A stretch of DNA of 64,000 nt, from contig CM038910.1 of the NCBI GenBank assembly GCA_021904315.1, forward strand, positions 19,096,001 to 19,160,000. Direction: 5' to 3'. This DNA comes from Sphagnum magellanicum (lineage: Eukaryota > Streptophyta > Sphagnopsida > Sphagnales > Sphagnaceae). Below are positions 63,127-64,000 of the stretch, piece after piece. A program made the translations under genes and the position numbers. The notes under the pieces are model-generated. The model had not been told where the DNA came from. It worked only from the letters and a program-made list of their open reading frames with translations, and ran no database searches. Position 1 is the stretch's first letter, and each line of letters begins with the position of its first letter.

Positions 63127-64000
63127 CTAATCATGTGCCACTTTAACATCCCTCAACCATGGTCTCCCCAACAACATGGAATAACTAAAATCTACCACAC
63201 TATTTTGAAGTATAATAAATGTAGTTATGTAAGGAATATTATGAACATATATCTTCAGATGTCTGATCAACCCCACTAGTTTTATGGTTATTTGATCTAC
63301 CATCGTCAAATTATATGGTGCAAGTTTAGGCTTTGGAAGCCTTAACCTTAATCTCAATTATTCTATGATAATATTAACCCCAGAACCTCCATCTAGCAAC
63401 ATGTCTTCTATTGTATTCTTCCCAATCTATACTTGGATAATTGCCATATGATTATCTATTGTTACAACAATTGTCCCTACTTGTAGTACTAAAGATTTTT
63501 TTTTTTTCTATGGTTGCTTTACTTACATTCTGAATTTTGTCTAGTTTTAACTTATGCTAAAGATATCTCTTTATCTTAGAAGTTATTTTAAGCAATTGTC
63601 TTAAGTTCAAAGTATAATTTTTTTCTAGCATTTGCTTACCAATATCCATAAAAATGTCTATTATGATCAGTTTCCCTTGTGAATTCATTACTTCTTGAAA
63701 TTTTTGTGCGTCCACAGGAATAATATTTGGCATACCGAACCAAATTGTGCTCCATCCCTCCATGGATGTGGATGGCCCTTGAATTTGAATTTTTGTTTAC
63801 TGAATCTATTGAATTGTCTCCACCATAGACTGTTTCAACCACTTTTCATTATCCCAATCAGCAACATTCTTTACTTTTCTTGGTTCTTTATCCTTGAACA
63901 CCTATTCTTCAATTACTTTACTTCTTATGGTAACATTAACATCCACCACATTCACATTTGCAATGATTATTTGTGTCTTAGCAATAGGTTAAACCTCTAC
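63127..64000 (-). pseudogene. gag-protease region (gypsy-3)
   Basis: Minus strand. The linker at 63842-63557 reads IWFGMPNIIPVDAQKFQEVM, then NYTLNLRQLLKITSKIKRYL. The protease remnant at 63420-63127 shows a MLLDGGSGVN-type active site, LAPYNLTMVDQITI and SYSMLLGRPWLRDVKVAHD. It is more complete at its 3' side than the gypsy-2 protease. The upstream capsid lies beyond the window. Confidence 0.75.

Larger units (their letters stand above)
59226..64000 (-). mobile_element. Ty3/gypsy retrotransposon gypsy-3, partial
   Basis: Minus-strand copy related to gypsy-1 and gypsy-2, running off the right edge in the gag-protease region and ending at 59226 within the integrase C-terminus (FGDYVLWFPKG, then unrelated sequence). 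Order on the minus strand: gag-protease linker (64000-63430), protease (63420-63127), RT (63064-60900, split by a solo LTR), RNase H (about 60720-60240), integrase (60130-59226). No LTR is visible, and the 3' coiled-coil frame is absent, so the 3' end is lost. Confidence 0.85.

Overview
The window reads as nuclear DNA of a vascular plant with a large, AT-rich, repeat-dominated genome, probably a gymnosperm. That lineage guess rests on the style of the Ty3/gypsy elements and the AT-rich intergenic sequence and is not proven. Only one intact host gene is visible, a phospholipase D of the beta/gamma (C2-PLD) type. It lies on the minus strand at 35930-41829 in about 12 exons with short, transposon-free introns. 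Nearly everything else is decayed mobile DNA.

Left part (1-26177). Positions 1-2760 hold a minus-strand gag remnant of one Ty3/gypsy subfamily, running off the window edge. A plus-strand element, gypsy-1, follows: pol at 3320-6486, then a CACTA-type DNA transposon (6487-21636) inserted just after the integrase C-terminus, then the rest of gypsy-1 (21637-25546) and its 3' LTR (25547-26177). The CACTA element is itself loaded with a solo LTR (8770-9685), a tRNA-derived SINE-like head (about 21153) and a complete minus-strand gypsy-2 (11117-20829) with two LTRs. Gypsy-2 sits inside a 12-13 bp tandem array. A 154-bp CACTA MITE also sits in gypsy-1 pol. Both gypsy-1 and gypsy-2 carry a coiled-coil reading frame between integrase and 3' LTR, in the sense direction.

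Middle part (26178-48640). This is AT-rich spacer with a (TA)n tract, an 80-bp tandem repeat, a solo LTR (30689-31601), a GC-rich island with a TATA-like box (34511-34765), the PLD gene, a long inverted repeat (45622-45927), a 192-bp higher-order repeat (46200-46650) and a decayed coding stretch of unknown identity (47170-47880).

Right part (48640-64000). A decayed minus-strand Helitron RepHel reading frame (48640-53340) is followed by duplicated AT-rich blocks holding another solo LTR (54073-54878) and a (CA)n tract. A third minus-strand gypsy copy (59226-64000) follows, its RT split by a fourth solo LTR (61253-62124).

All four solo LTRs belong to one family. Three keep perfect 5-bp target duplications and the fourth a 4/5 match, and no full-length member of that family is present here. 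Insertion order can be read from interrupted relatives: gypsy-1, then CACTA, then the elements inside it. Translations and splice sites were made by eye; no database search was possible.
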